From Anastatus disparis (Eukaryota; Arthropoda; Insecta; Hymenoptera; Eupelmidae), in contig JAFFSR010000264.1 of assembly GCA_017163975.1 (NCBI GenBank), forward strand, positions 248,001-312,000: a DNA stretch of 64,000 nt, given 5' to 3'. Shown in pieces: positions 42,531-54,239 of the stretch. Below the pieces are notes generated by a model, which was given only the letters and a program-made list of their open reading frames with translations, did not search any database and was not told the DNA's origin. A program made the translations under genes and the position numbers. The number at the start of each line of letters is the position of its first letter. Position 1 is the stretch's first letter.

Positions 42531-42790
42531 CACATACTATTTTTTCTCATAAGTGCTGGGTGTAAGAGAGAGAGAGTGACATGTTAGGGCGCGGAAAGGG
42601 GGGGTTGGGGGAGGGGCGTAGCCCCCCCATTTAAAAAAATTAATATGTAAATCAAAAAAAACATTTCATATAAATCTTATTTTTTGCATCGCCAACAACT
42701 TTCATCAAGAAGCTAGCACACAAATGACTCGTACATAGAAACTCGTGCACGTTCTAGCGTATTTTGTTTCCTTTCGGTATAGCATTCTCT

Positions 42791-42849
<59 letters not shown>

Positions 42850-43636
42850 ATATCTGCCGTACGACTGACTCGTAAACACGTTCTGGCGTGTCTTGTTTTC
42901 TTTCGATAAAGCATTCTCTTTCTCTCTCTCCTATCATCTTCGCCCGCGCAACGCTACTTCTGCATATACAAACAAAATCATGGTTTTCTTTTTTTCATTA
43001 ATTAACGGATTTGCGTGACGTTATTTTTTATAACCTAACGCTTTTTACTCAAACACACGCTTCAAAGACAAAACACACGCGGCGCGCGCTATTAGCTACT
43101 TACCACCCCGAAAACGCATGCGCAATAGGCCATTTACCCAGCACGCATGAGAAAAAAATAATTATACGATTATTATATGATTATTGCAATTATCGTTACA
43201 TTACATAACCTGTATAGTTTTTCAATTATTTTAACTCAACTTTTGCAATTATTTGTACAGTTACAGATATTTATGCAATATATACCCATTAATTTATTAA
43301 TTTTTGTTATGTATACGTTACCATATAGGTCAACTCACACGTCCTGTAAACATTTTAATTTTTAATTTATCTCGATGTATCATAATATATATTGATAGTA
43401 CTAAAATGACTGTACTTTGTAACTTTGAAATAAAATAATAATTGTACAGTGAAATATTAATTATTACAAGAAACATTTTAAAGTACATATGCTAACATGT
43501 TTTCCAATAACTTCAATAAATCTGAAATAATTATTAAGTATCGTCAATTTTTTTCATAATTAACAAAGTTATTTTAGTTAAATCTACATTTCTTTTAATG
43601 CTTTTATTTAAATAGTTATTATCCTCTATTTAACAG
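42531..43636. repeat. (CT)n microsatellite within a tandemly duplicated unit, then AT-rich spacer
   Basis: Two related ~110-bp units (about 42710-42840 and 42850-42945) contain 'gactcgta...cgttct(a/g)gcgt', then 'ttttctttcg..ta(a)agcattctctt' and CT repeats. No gene recognised between 42945 and 43636. Confidence 0.6.
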
Positions 43637-45890
43637 ACGTGAAAGAAGATGGAACAATGATTCAGATGTAAGACATCAAGATACATTGACGAAAGGTAAG
43701 CTTATTGATAATGTATTGCAAAATGATTTACCTTTTATCGATAATATCGTTCCCAATAATGAAGAAATTATTGAGATTATTGAAGTAGAAACAAATTATG
43801 ACAATAGTATTGATAAAGATATCATTTATTCAATTAAAAATGTTAATAATGATAAAATGACTAATATTGATTTATTTCAAAACAAAGAATTGAATGCGAA
43901 TTTTGAATTTAATAATGACAATTATTTAGCGATAAGTAACACATTTGATTTACCATTAAATGATAAAGCGTATTTAAATATTAATGAAAAAGGTGTTAAT
44001 CAACAACATGATGTTAATCATGAATATATGTTCCATGCGCTAATAACAAAATAAATCATAAGAGTAAGGAAACTCATTTGTATAATTCAAGTCTTATCGG
44101 GAACGAAACTTTCGATGTATTCACTATTGACAATAATATTAATAATTCTGAAATATGTACAGTTTCAACAATGGAAAATAATGTTATAGACATTAATGAA
44201 AGTATATTGAACAATAATATTGCAGATAACGGTGAACCGGATAATATTAATGATCCATATAGTAATATCAGCTTTCGAAGGGATATTTCTGAGGTTGTTA
44301 TTTCTAATGCGCATGTAAACATTTATAAAGAAATTGATAGGAACATATCACAAAATAATTCGCGTGCTGATAATAATTTAATACATAACGATACATCTAA
44401 TTTACTTGGACCCAATGTTAATAGTAATTTCAATGAAAGTTCGAAGCTTTCAATGATTCAATGTGATTTCTTAAATAAATTAGACAACGAGCGAAGATGT
44501 GTTAAATTAAACGTTCTTTTAAAATCATACACTGAATTGTTCCAATTACATAATATAAATGTTTGTGCTAATGCTGATTTTAATATCATTAAAGTCATTA
44601 AAGATGGGTTAGGAACTAAAATATTAATTGCATGTAACAGTTATAAATTCAAGCATTGGATTATCAGTGAAGAAGTACTGAATAGGAATATGCTTATTAA
44701 TCCATTAGCTGCTCTATCTACAATTATAGTAGGAACTGGTTATGAAGGATTTCGCCAGTTATGTGCTGGATTAAATGTTCCTTTCATGAGTAATGTTACG
44801 AATTTACGATACAGAAGAAGTTTGATTCCAATATTTGAACAGGCAGCCTTAGATGAAATGAAAAAAGCTGCTGATTTAGAAAAAGAAATTGCTCGTAGAA
44901 AAGGAAACATATTAAAATGTGGCATTCCTTACATAGAAGTTGAAGGAGACGGTGCTTTCGGAAAGAGAACTTACAGAAGTGGCAAATTGGATTCTTTAGT
45001 TTGCGTTGCTGTCGTTATAGGTGTTGAAACCAAAAAAGTATTACACGTAGAAGTAAGAAATAAATTTTGTCTAACATGCTACAAAGCTCATAAATTTAAT
45101 AAAAGATCAAAGGCGCATCTTTGTTATAAAAACTGGAGTTACAATAGTAGTTCTAGTAGTATGGAAACTGATTGCATACTAAAGGCTTTTCAAGAAAGTA
45201 TCGATAACCATGGTTTAATTTATAAAACTTTTATTGGTGATGGTGATTGCAATACTTATAGTGCTTTGTTAGAAAACGATGTTTACGGTAAATATGGAGT
45301 TAGAGTTGCAAGACTTTATTGTTACAATCATTTATTTAGAAATATGTGTAACAAAATAGCAGAAGCTTCCAAAGGAAAGATTAACCGCATGTCAGTAAGA
45401 GGCAACGTAGGAAACTTTCGTAAATTTGTTAAAAAATCAGCTTTTAAAGTTCGTAAAGTTACAATGCATCATATCAATCTAAGGAATAAACAAGATATTT
45501 CAGAATCGGAAAAGGAAAAGGAAGTGCAACGCGATATATTAAACGCTGCTAATTATGTTTTTGGGCAGCATAAAATTGTAGAAGCCGAGGCTTAAATTGT
45601 AAAAAGAATAAAAAGCAAAAAAACTGGATCCCCATATTAAAAGCATTTAAGATGTATGAGCCTTTTGATAATGCTATTAAAAAAGTAAGTTGCTACGCAA
45701 ATAGTTTACTACGTAAAGTAACAACAAATGCTTCAGAAAGTTTTAATTCACAGGTCGCAAAAACTGTTGTCGGTTAACGTGTTAATTTTGCCTTCTCTGA
45801 CTCTTACTATTTACAATGTCTAGCTGCTGTAATCCGATTCAACTCACCAGGCTCAGCCTTTGAAAAAATTAGCGAATATTTTGACGATGA
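43637..45890 (+). pseudogene. Mutator-like transposase
   Basis: An Asn/Asp-rich N-terminus (43637-44400) precedes the catalytic region. 'PYIEVEGDGAFGKRTYRSG' (first acidic residues), 'CLTCYKAHKF' and 'HLCYKNW' cysteine motifs, 'METDCILKAFQESIDNHGL', 'TFIGDGDCNTYSALLEN' (second acidic residue) and 'LYCYNHLFRNMCNKI' match the transposase family found across arthropods and linked to YqaJ nuclease domains. Lesions: a one-base shift near 44045, an early stop at 45593-45595 with the homologous tail in another frame (from ~45620, 'SCYANSLLRKVTTNASESFN'), and TAA near 45776. Confidence 0.75.
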
Positions 45891-45909
45891 TTTTAGCGTT
45901 GCCATAAAT

Positions 45910-47989
45910 ATGGAAAAGCAGCATAAAAAGAAAGTTGCGAACAACAGATTATTAAAACAAGGCAAAGGTAAAAGAAAAAGATACGTAATACAAGATAATG
46001 AAAAAAATTACGGTGACAATCATCAAGAACCAGATCTTCCTAAAGAAACTTATGATGAATTAGTTCATAATCATTTTATGAATTTAGAACGAGATGCAGA
46101 AAACCGAGAACAAATAGAACGAGAAACAATTAAACAGAGCGATTGTGATGAATGGTATGAAAAACGTCGAACAAGATTGACCGCATCGAAATTTGGAGAA
46201 GTATGTCACGCAAGAGATAATACTTCATGTGCTCCAAAAGTTATGAATATTTTATATCATCCTGCATTAGATTTGCCACAGTTTCAATATGATCTACAAA
46301 TGGCAACAGAAGCTATAAAGCGTTTGGAAAAATTGTTAAAAATAAAAGTGGAACGTTCTGGATTGATTATTGATGTTGAAAAACCATATTTAGCTGCAAG
46401 TTTAGATGGAAAAATAGAAACAGATGGAATTGTTGAAATTAAGTCTCCTAGTTCAGTAGCAAATTTAACTCCATTACAAGCAATTGAACAAAAAAAGGAA
46501 ATCAGAAGATATTTTAGCGTTAAAGATGTAAACAAAATGAATCGAAATCATAATTATGTAACATGGCAATTTGACCCTGGTACTTAGTTATATAATATTA
46601 AGCTTAAAGACGACAGAAAGAAGCCTACGACGGTCGGCAAGATGGAAAGCAGACCACGCGAGTCAAACTCGTAAACCCATACACGAGTTCGTTGGCACAC
46701 ACACGCGCGAGTATATAAGGCTATTATAATATACGCATATAGGGCTAGCAAGCCGCTTGACTTGAATAGCTAAGTTGGGGTCCGTTAAGGATCATCTGTC
46801 TCTCTCTTGCGGCGTGTGCAGCATACCGCAAGAGCAACGAGCTTGGTCGACAGAAAGAACTCGCCATTGCTTTAATCTTTCTGTTGTCACCGTAACGTGA
46901 AGAGCATTTCAAATAGCTACCTAATACGATATCTTTGTTTTTTTGTGTGCTCGATAATTAGCTGAACTTTTGTGTGAGTGAATCCATTGGCTTTATTTTT
47001 TTTGGAAATCAAGTCTTGAGACTTGATTTTGCGAGTGCCAGCGTGCTTGGCAGAGCAGCGTAAATTCTTGGCTTTATTTGTGCGACGTGTGTGCCGGGCG
47101 ACCTCGTGCGCATTCTAGTGTACTCTCCCTTCGTGCTATTAAAATTATTTTTTTTGTGTGCTTGAGCCCTTTTTGTGCGTAATTGTTATAAACTATCTGC
47201 TTCCTTCTTGCCGATAGTTTATATCTCATTAGCGAAACTGCGTCGCGTGCGTTATACGCGGCTGGCGTCCATCTTAAGAGCGCGTGCTACAATTGTGTAC
47301 TCGTGATAATAAACTATATTTTTCTGTGATTGTTTTACCTGTAAATTCACGTGTCATTTCCTTTTTTTTTATACCTAGTGCAACCTCCTAATCCCCAAGG
47401 TTGTCACAATTATTATTATCAAATACAGGGCCAATTACACATTACCAAAAGGAAATATTGTTTATTTGTATTATGTACAAAGAAAGGTATCAAATACGTA
47501 AGAGAAGAATATGATTATACATTTTGAAAAATGATGATGGAACCAAAGTTAACAAAATTTTATATGGATTGTCTTTTGCCAGAAATTATCGATAGTCGTG
47601 TACGTCGTAATATGCCTATAAGAGAACCTGAATATATTATACAGGCTCAGCAAAAAAAAGCTGAAAAGAAAAAAAATAAAACCATTTTAGAAAATATTAA
47701 TGACTGCATCACTGGGAAGCAAGCGAAATTAACGGGTATCGACATAACGATTCCTGAAGAAATACATAATGAAATGAAAAGTGATTCAAATAGTTATACC
47801 GAACATGAAAGTAATTGTATTAACAAAAATAAAGTAATCCCAAAAAAAAAAAAATTATTAAAAAAAATTAAAAAGGAATATCAAAATGTATTTCGCAATA
47901 AGTTCTCAAGTAATACAAATAAAATAAATCAAATAAAAAAAATTACAAACGAATATAAAAATAAAGATGTTACCTACAAAAAAAAATAA
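45910..47989 (+). pseudogene. YqaJ-type (lambda exonuclease-like) nuclease domain, interrupted by a solo LTR
   Basis: 'EWYEKRRTRLTASKFGEVCH' opens the domain. The PD-(D/E)XK-type core appears as 'YLAASLDGKIETDGIVEIK' (Asp, then E-x-K). The protein is cut after MNRNHNY at 46556 by an LTR; the frame resumes at 47413 with YYQIQGQLHI, the expected continuation. A TGA near 47525-47527 is a further lesion before 'MEPKLTKFYMDCLLPEI'. The end of the frame is Lys-rich. YqaJ domains trim DNA ends in phage recombination; here it probably processed transposon ends. Confidence 0.75.
46557..47408 (+). mobile_element. Solo LTR, 852 bp
   Basis: Begins TGTAACATGGCAATTTG and ends GGTTGTCACA, flanked by the 4-bp duplication ATTA on both sides. 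Inside: TATA box GTATATAAGG near 46711, a hairpin CTTGCGG...CCGCAAG near 46807-46833, and the polyA signal AATAAA near 47308. No internal gag-pol, so it was left by LTR-LTR recombination. The type (Gypsy or BEL) is not determinable by eye; the 4-bp duplication fits either. Confidence 0.85.
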
Positions 47990-48638
47990 AATTGACAAGA
48001 CAGTGATCTTGCCCGAGAATGAAAAGGAAAATGATCGTAACTTGTTAAATGAAGAAGGTGAAGCTGTCATTAATATCGTTAATAATTCCATTGACATTAA
48101 TATTGTTATACCACGGGTACTTAATAATTCTTATAAACTTGATGATACTGATATTGAATTATTTCTAAAAATTGTTAGAAATTTGCGATCTGATTTGGAA
48201 ATACACGAACTTCAACATTTTGCTTATTTAAATTTATTGAAAAAGCCAAAAAAATTAAAACATTTACAAATTATAGGTGGCATAACAAATCAACATTGGT
48301 TTTGTATATATTATAATTCTGAGGATCTATTCATTTACGATAGTTTGAATTGTATGGAAATACAACATTTTTACGATGAAGAAATTCAATATTTAGAGCG
48401 TCGATATCCTTACATTGAGATGAACGATATAATTATTATGCCTATTACGAATCAACCAGATAATTTCAGTTGTGGAATCTATGCAGCAGCTTTTGTTACT
48501 GAAATAGCTTTAGGAGGAGATCCAAGTTTAATAAGATACAGTAAAAATGCTATTGAAATGAGACAACATTTTGTTCACTTACTTTGTAACCAACAACTAA
48601 TTCTTTTTCCACGAGAATTCAACAATAATATTACTTAA
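47967..48638 (+). CDS. Ulp1-like (C48) cysteine protease of the Mutator-like element
   Basis: 223 aa. Catalytic pattern visible: His in NQHWFCIYY, Asp in LFIYDSLN, Gln and Cys in 'QPDNFSCGIYAAAF'. This is the SUMO-protease fold often found in large Mutator-like transposons. It overlaps the Lys-rich end of the nuclease ORF by 23 bases in another frame, so a former fusion or an indel is possible. Intact frame with all catalytic residues, unlike the upstream genes. Confidence 0.8.
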   Translation: MLPTKKNKIDKTVILPENEKENDRNLLNEEGEAVINIVNNSIDINIVIPRVLNNSYKLDDTDIELFLKIVRNLRSDLEIHELQHFAYLNLLKKPKKLKHLQIIGGITNQHWFCIYYNSEDLFIYDSLNCMEIQHFYDEEIQYLERRYPYIEMNDIIIMPITNQPDNFSCGIYAAAFVTEIALGGDPSLIRYSKNAIEMRQHFVHLLCNQQLILFPREFNNNIT

Positions 48639-49365
48639 CGACATTCACTCGTTAAATAAAATGTAGATTGATGTCTAAAAAGGTTAAAGACATAAAAATA
48701 AGCATAAAGTTACGCAAGTGTTGAAAATGATGTACCTTTATTATGATTGGCCGCATAAATTCGTTATTTTGAAACATTTGCTTATATAAATATACTTTGC
48801 TGTACATTTTTTTAGTACTTCATGCGCGAACTTACATTTCCATTTTTATTATTTTATTATATTATGAAGCATTTTGCACACCTTTTCGTAAATGTCCACA
48901 CTACCTTATACATTTATTAAAATTATGATTTATCTTATTATTATATTACCATTTATTATACGCATGTGTTCATAAATCTTTGCTCATTATTTTCCATTGT
49001 TATATATATTAATATACCTCCTCCATTATAAGCAAAAACAATTGTTAACAAAATGTATATAATGCGCACAATTATTAAAAAACTAGAACGTTTTGTAAAT
49101 TTATTATTTTTTTTTGCGTTTATATGCATATTTCATTAACACAAAAGTGGTAGCATTAGAAATCTCATTTAAAAGTAAAAATAGAAAATTAATTATTTAT
49201 TATTGTGTATATACAAACTTATAAGCCTACTATAATTACATATATTATACAATTTATTTAGTATTGTTATATGATTCGGTTTTTACGAACAATGAAAATA
49301 AGTTTTTCAATAATTATTTCATTATAGTACTTCAAAGTTTTATTATATTTTTTATCATTATGCAG
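48639..49365. other. AT-rich, no gene
   Basis: 3' flank of the Mutator-like element; no terminal repeat recognised. Confidence 0.4.
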
Positions 49366-50433
49366 TCACTGCAACGGGTGTACCTATGCTACAACCAGCC
49401 ATAGTTTTAAACGGACTACAACCACCACCAAATATCAATGCGCAACAAGTACCGCATTTTGAAAATTATGTACAACTAGTACTTTCAGCTAATGGCCGTC
49501 AACCAAATTTGCACGTGCAACAACATTCTGCAAGACCTGTGCAGCAATTTGCAAATGATCCGTACCTACCAGTGCAAGTAAGTTATAAATTTAATTTATA
49601 TAAAATGTTTATAAATTTTATATTTTTTTTTTTTATTAAATTCTTTTATTATATGATTAACGCTTTTTTCGTGAAAGTTGTATATGAATAAAAAAAAAGG
49701 TCAAGGTTGTCATGTACAAATATTTAAAAAAATAGTTTCTTCATAATCGCAATGTTTTTCATTTCATGATTAAAAAGTCATAATATTTTCTTTTAACTAA
49801 TAATTTTAAATCTCTCATTCCGTTTTTACTTAGTCAATAATCTTCTTTTAAAATTATTGGTGCAACTTCAAAAAAGAAAATATTTTGAATTCATTAAAAA
49901 AAATGTATCTTAATTTTATGGAATCGACTTGTACTGAATAAGAATAATTTCGAGTAGCACTGGATAAATTTGTCGAAAAATTAAAAAATCCATGTAATTT
50001 TAAAAATTTTAAACTGTTTTATATTATTTTTTTTTATATAGTCACTTATAATAAAAATGCTTTGAGATATCTGCTATTAGTTAATATCGTATCATACATT
50101 TAATATTCAATATAATAAAGTTTTTAAACATTAAAAATCAATTATAAAATATATTTTACTATTTATGAATTCGCACATAACGATAATTTAAATAAATATA
50201 TATAAAATTTGTATTTGTATAATTTAATTGTAGAGTCATGATTAGTTGAATAAAAAATTGAAAATATAATTGAATGTAATACACTATAATTATAAGTAAT
50301 TTTGAAATTAATAATATACAACATTTTTAATGTTACATTTAATTTTCTCTCGAATATTAACGTGAAGGCACAGATTATTTTCCGCAAATTTATGCTTTAT
50401 TAAAACCTCATTATCTTTCCTCTAAATTAACTT

Positions 50434-50489
<56 letters not shown>

Positions 50490-52798
50490 ATTAATTATAT
50501 AAAGGATATTGTTATCCTCTATATAATTAACCTTTTTCAATGGAGATGTCGACGGAGTCCAGCCCGGAACCGTTTAACACATTACATCAGACTAGACTGT
50601 CAAACACCACCATACCGAAAACTTTGACTATACCGATGGATAGTCAGCCACTTTTGTGACCAACAATCAACCGATACCCAATGAGGTCGGATTCTTGAAA
50701 AGTCGCGATATAAATGGCACATACACTAATTTTCTTTGAAAAAAAGTTTAGAGGTACCTGGTCAGGATTCGAACCCATGCCCTCCGCGTTGAAGGCAAGA
50801 GCTCTATCCATTACACCACCGCGCTCTCTAAATTAACTTTATGATGGTGAAGTTAATATTATAATACCTTTTACTTTAACATCACCGCCAATCAATCTTC
50901 CTTAAATTTTGATATTCTCTCCCTATAGCATTATTAAATAAAATCGCTGATGTTTTGATAATTTTAATTTTTTTATTTTATTATTTATTAAATTCGATGT
51001 ACGAAAGGTTAAATATTATATTTTTACAATTTTTTTTATGATAAATATTGAACATGTAGCTTTTAAGAAGGGGCCGAACTATCTGTCTTTGTCTAATAGC
51101 GTTTTTCATCATTTATGTAAACACTATCCGGTATACTAAGAAAAAAATAGCAGCCGCCGCTAGATATTAGTATATTAAGTAAATTTTGTAATAACAACCA
51201 AATTTTTTCACTGCGTAGTTTTTGAATAATTAGAGACCTACCAAAAAAAGATAGGTTATATTCTAGATTGCTAGTAGGTCTCTAATTAGTCAAAAACTAT
51301 GCGGTGAAAAATTTGGTTGTTATTACAAAATTTACTTATTATGCTAATATCTAGCGGGGGCTGCTATTTTTTTCTTGTTATACCGGATAGTGTTTACATA
51401 AATGATGAAAAACGCTACTAGACAAAGACAGATAGTTCGGCCCCTTCTTAATGTATTGGAAAAACGATCGAAAATTGAAATAGTCTAATACAGTTAGTTG
51501 TTAAATATAATAGTTAAATGAAAAATTGCAAATATCATATATTGAAATGTAATTCACTATATATAGAACTCGATGAAAGATAAATCTTTTTAATATCTAG
51601 CGTGTAATTCATTGAGATATTTGCTAAAAGATAATTAATATTGTATCATACATTTTATATTTAAGTTTGTAAATATTCAAAAGAAATTATAAAATATATT
51701 TCATAACTTATTAAGTTGCACACATAGATAATTTGAAAAAATGTATATAAAATGTAGTTTCCTTTTTTTAGGTAATTTTAACATAAAATTATACTTGAAA
51801 AATATTTAATACAATCGTATCAGTACGGGCTGTTGTCGTAGTATAAATACAATATTATTATGATAAAATGTACTTTCTTGTATATTATGTATTTGCTAAA
51901 ATATTTAAAAAAGAAACACTTAAAATTTGATCGTTATGAAAATTAATTCATATATAATTTAATTATAGAATTATGATTACATATATAAACTGTATGTTAC
52001 ATTTGACATGTTCGCTTATGTTATTTTTCCTATTAGCACAATAAAATAATTTAACATTTTAGGCACAATCGCTAATTTAAAAATATAAAAATTTCTATTG
52101 TCATTTGTTACTGTTTGAATATTTATCGAGAATATTTTTTTACCAAAATATTAAAAACATCTAATATCATATAAACAATATATTTCCAATGAATTAAATG
52201 TATTCAATAATCATTAAAATTTTTTAATATTCTTATATCTGCATAAATCCTTATCTAATATAAAAATGTCTTAATAAAACAATTTAATTTCAGAATGATC
52301 GTCGTAACGAGTATTATAATAGGGGTCCGAGGTATTGGCGCGATAATTGGAAATCGAATTTCAGAGGACAAGGATACGATGATGGAAACTACATGTACTC
52401 CAAGATAAAGAAAGTCGAAAATGTAAAGATTGTATTCTAATGATTATTTAAATTGTGAATTATTGTGCGACTAAATATTAAAATGTGTCGTACCGCCACA
52501 GGGAGCACCATTACCTGTGCCGCAGGTAGTACCTGTACCACAGGTATTACCTGTGCAACAGGCATTACCTGTGCAACTGGCATTTCCTGTGCAACAGGCA
52601 TTACCTATGCAACAGGCATTACCTGTGCAGCAGGCATTACCTGTGCAACAGGCATTACCTATGCAACAGGTATAACCTGTGCAACAGGCATTACCTATGC
52701 AACAAGCAACGCCTGCTTATAACCCTCCCCAATACCAAATTTTTACGCCGCACCACCAGCCAGCCTCATGCAATGGTCAAACTCATCAGCCATTACTA
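49366..52798 (+). CDS. Unrecognised P/Q-rich gene, exons visible
   Basis: Exon 49366-49577 (acceptor TTATGCAG, donor CAA|GTAAGT) reads '[20 protein letters not shown]' and further Q-rich sequence. Exon 52294-52440 (acceptor TTTCAG) reads '[20 protein letters not shown]' and ends at TAA 52438, in the phase left by the first exon. A third block (52485-52798) would encode a PVQQAL-type 8-residue repeat with one internal TAA near 52673. RG/RY and Q/P content suggest a disordered, RNA-binding-like protein. No family recognised; upstream exons not found. It could belong to the transposon on its left. Confidence 0.4.
49578..50420. other. AT-rich intron-like sequence
   Basis: No gene; a minus-strand open frame at 50163-50387 is low-complexity and unsupported. 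Confidence 0.4.
50440..50826 (-). mobile_element. tRNA-derived SINE, copy 1
   Basis: Read on the minus strand it starts AGAGAGCGCGGTGGTGTAATGG (A-box region), has GGGTTCGAATCC (B box, 50765-50776) and ends in poly(A) (poly-T at 50440-50480 on +). The target duplication 'tctaaattaactttatgat' (19 bp) is perfect at 50421-50439 and 50827-50845. The anticodon-like loop reads CTTCAAC, so a tRNA-Glu(TTC) ancestor is possible. Confidence 0.9.
50846..51062. other. AT-rich spacer
   Basis: Nothing recognised. Confidence 0.4.
51063..51451. mobile_element. TTAA-flanked hairpin MITE, 389 bp
   Basis: TTAA|GAAGGGGCCGAACTATCTGT...ACAGATAGTTCGGCCCCTTC|TTAA. Arms of ~170 bp match with few changes; the loop is near 51250. 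The TTAA site suggests mobilisation by a piggyBac-type transposase. Confidence 0.85.
51452..52293. other. AT-rich intron-like sequence
   Basis: Bases about 51500-51760 resemble about 50030-50230 ('gagatatctgctattagtta', 'atcatacattt..atat', 'cacataacgata'), an old duplication. Confidence 0.45.
52505..52716 (+). repeat. 24-bp coding-type minisatellite (PVQQAL repeat)
   Basis: About nine copies of 'cctgtgcaacaggcatta' plus variants. One frame gives P-V-Q-Q-A-L repeats; another gives the ITCATG series and is a shadow. Confidence 0.8.
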
Positions 52799-54239
52799 TT
52801 GTCATAACTAAAATTCAATTTTAAAAAATTTTCAAATTTCTATTTCTATGAAATTGTATTTTTCAAATTGGTTAAACTTAATGTATGTATCTTTAAAAAA
52901 TTTTTTATTGATCTAAAAAAGAAATTTTTTAATAAATGCAATCTTTCTTAAAACTTTTGTGTCTTTGTATGGGACAAATGACCTCGCTCCATATAGTATA
53001 TAACTGTTTTATAATAACGCGTTTTGATGCTTAGAGTTCCCAAAATTCACTCTCTTCAAAGAAATTGTCGTTTAGTGTAAAACATCTGAAAATATTATTA
53101 TTCATTGCTGGTGTCAGTAAGCCGCTATTGGCAATTGCACTCACTGACGTTAATAACCTTAATTTAATAAACATTTACTTTTGTTCGAGTATAAATTGAA
53201 GTGACTTACTTTTATTGAAATTTGTGCTCCAGTTATATATTTTCTTTGTTAAAAAAATATACATAGTTACTTAAAAAGTAACATTATTTTCTTACACAAT
53301 CACTTGACTGTAAAAATTTTTAAATTTGATTTATAATAGAATTAATTAAAATTGTTTGTTTTTTCAATATGACCATAAATTATAAATATGGCACATAAGT
53401 TTTATAAAAATTTAAATTTATTTAGAAATATATATATGTATATATATTATTTTGAATAGCATCAGATGTGTTCGAAATGTTTTTCAATATGAGCTTCATT
53501 GACATGATCAATTGCTAAACCACACAAAACCTTCAACTGAGTATTGATATGAGTTTTTATTATTACAAGTAACTTGTAGTGATCAAACGTACAAATAATT
53601 TCCATTATAATTGTTAAATGTTATTCGACATAAAATTTGAATCAAATACAAATTTTTTTCTTAAGTTTAGGATTCTTTCGTTAACTAACAAAACTTTGTT
53701 CACTTCCTGATGCACTTTCGAATGCTCGCCTACCGGCACCATCTACTACTGATAAATTTGAAGGAGTTGTAGGTGATTACGTCATTGGCGGTGGTACGTA
53801 TGAAGGTAAAGAAGTGGTCTACCGGTAAATGTAATCATTTGATGTTGTCCAGCAACGTTAAACATAATATAGTTTCTTATGAATATATTATTGAATAATT
53901 AGTTAAATAATTAAAAACATTGTAATAATTTATTAGTTTAATTAACTAACCTGCCTTGCATTAACTGGTATGTTTGCATAAGGTGTAACAAATAAAAATC
54001 AATTGCTTTCAGATATTTTTTCTTTAATTGCAGCATAAACTTTTTATTAATAAATAATAAATTATTGACAATGTACAAGCTGTAAGAAAACATCACTTAA
54101 CGTTATCATGAGGATTATTGCAATGAGCTACTTTATTCAAGTGAGGTGGGCCGTTGATGGCAGTGGTAGAACTATTAATATAAAAAAAGGATTTATATTA
54201 AAAAAAAATTATTCCTCCCAAAGAAATTAATAACAAACA
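52799..54239. other. No firmly supported gene
   Basis: 53700-53830 has a GC-richer stretch that may be an exon of one of the neighbouring P/Q-rich genes, but no confident frame and splice sites could be chosen. Confidence 0.35.

Larger units (their letters stand above)
43637..48638 (+). mobile_element. Mutator-like DNA transposon: transposase, YqaJ nuclease and Ulp1 protease (decayed)
   Basis: A coding chain from an acceptor at 43636 to 48638. The order is Mutator-like transposase (43637-~45890), YqaJ-type nuclease (~45910-47989, split by a solo LTR) and Ulp1-like protease (47967-48638). Transposase and nuclease appear to be one protein with several breaks. Terminal repeats could not be located by eye. 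Confidence 0.7.

Noticed and set aside
50761..50826. A free-standing tRNA gene
   Set aside because: A and B boxes are present, but the unit is the head of a ~390-bp SINE with poly(A) and target duplication, and a second copy exists.
52465..52722. ORF encoding an ITCATG repeat
   Set aside because: It is a shadow frame of the 24-bp minisatellite; the P-V-Q-Q frame fits the neighbouring exons better.
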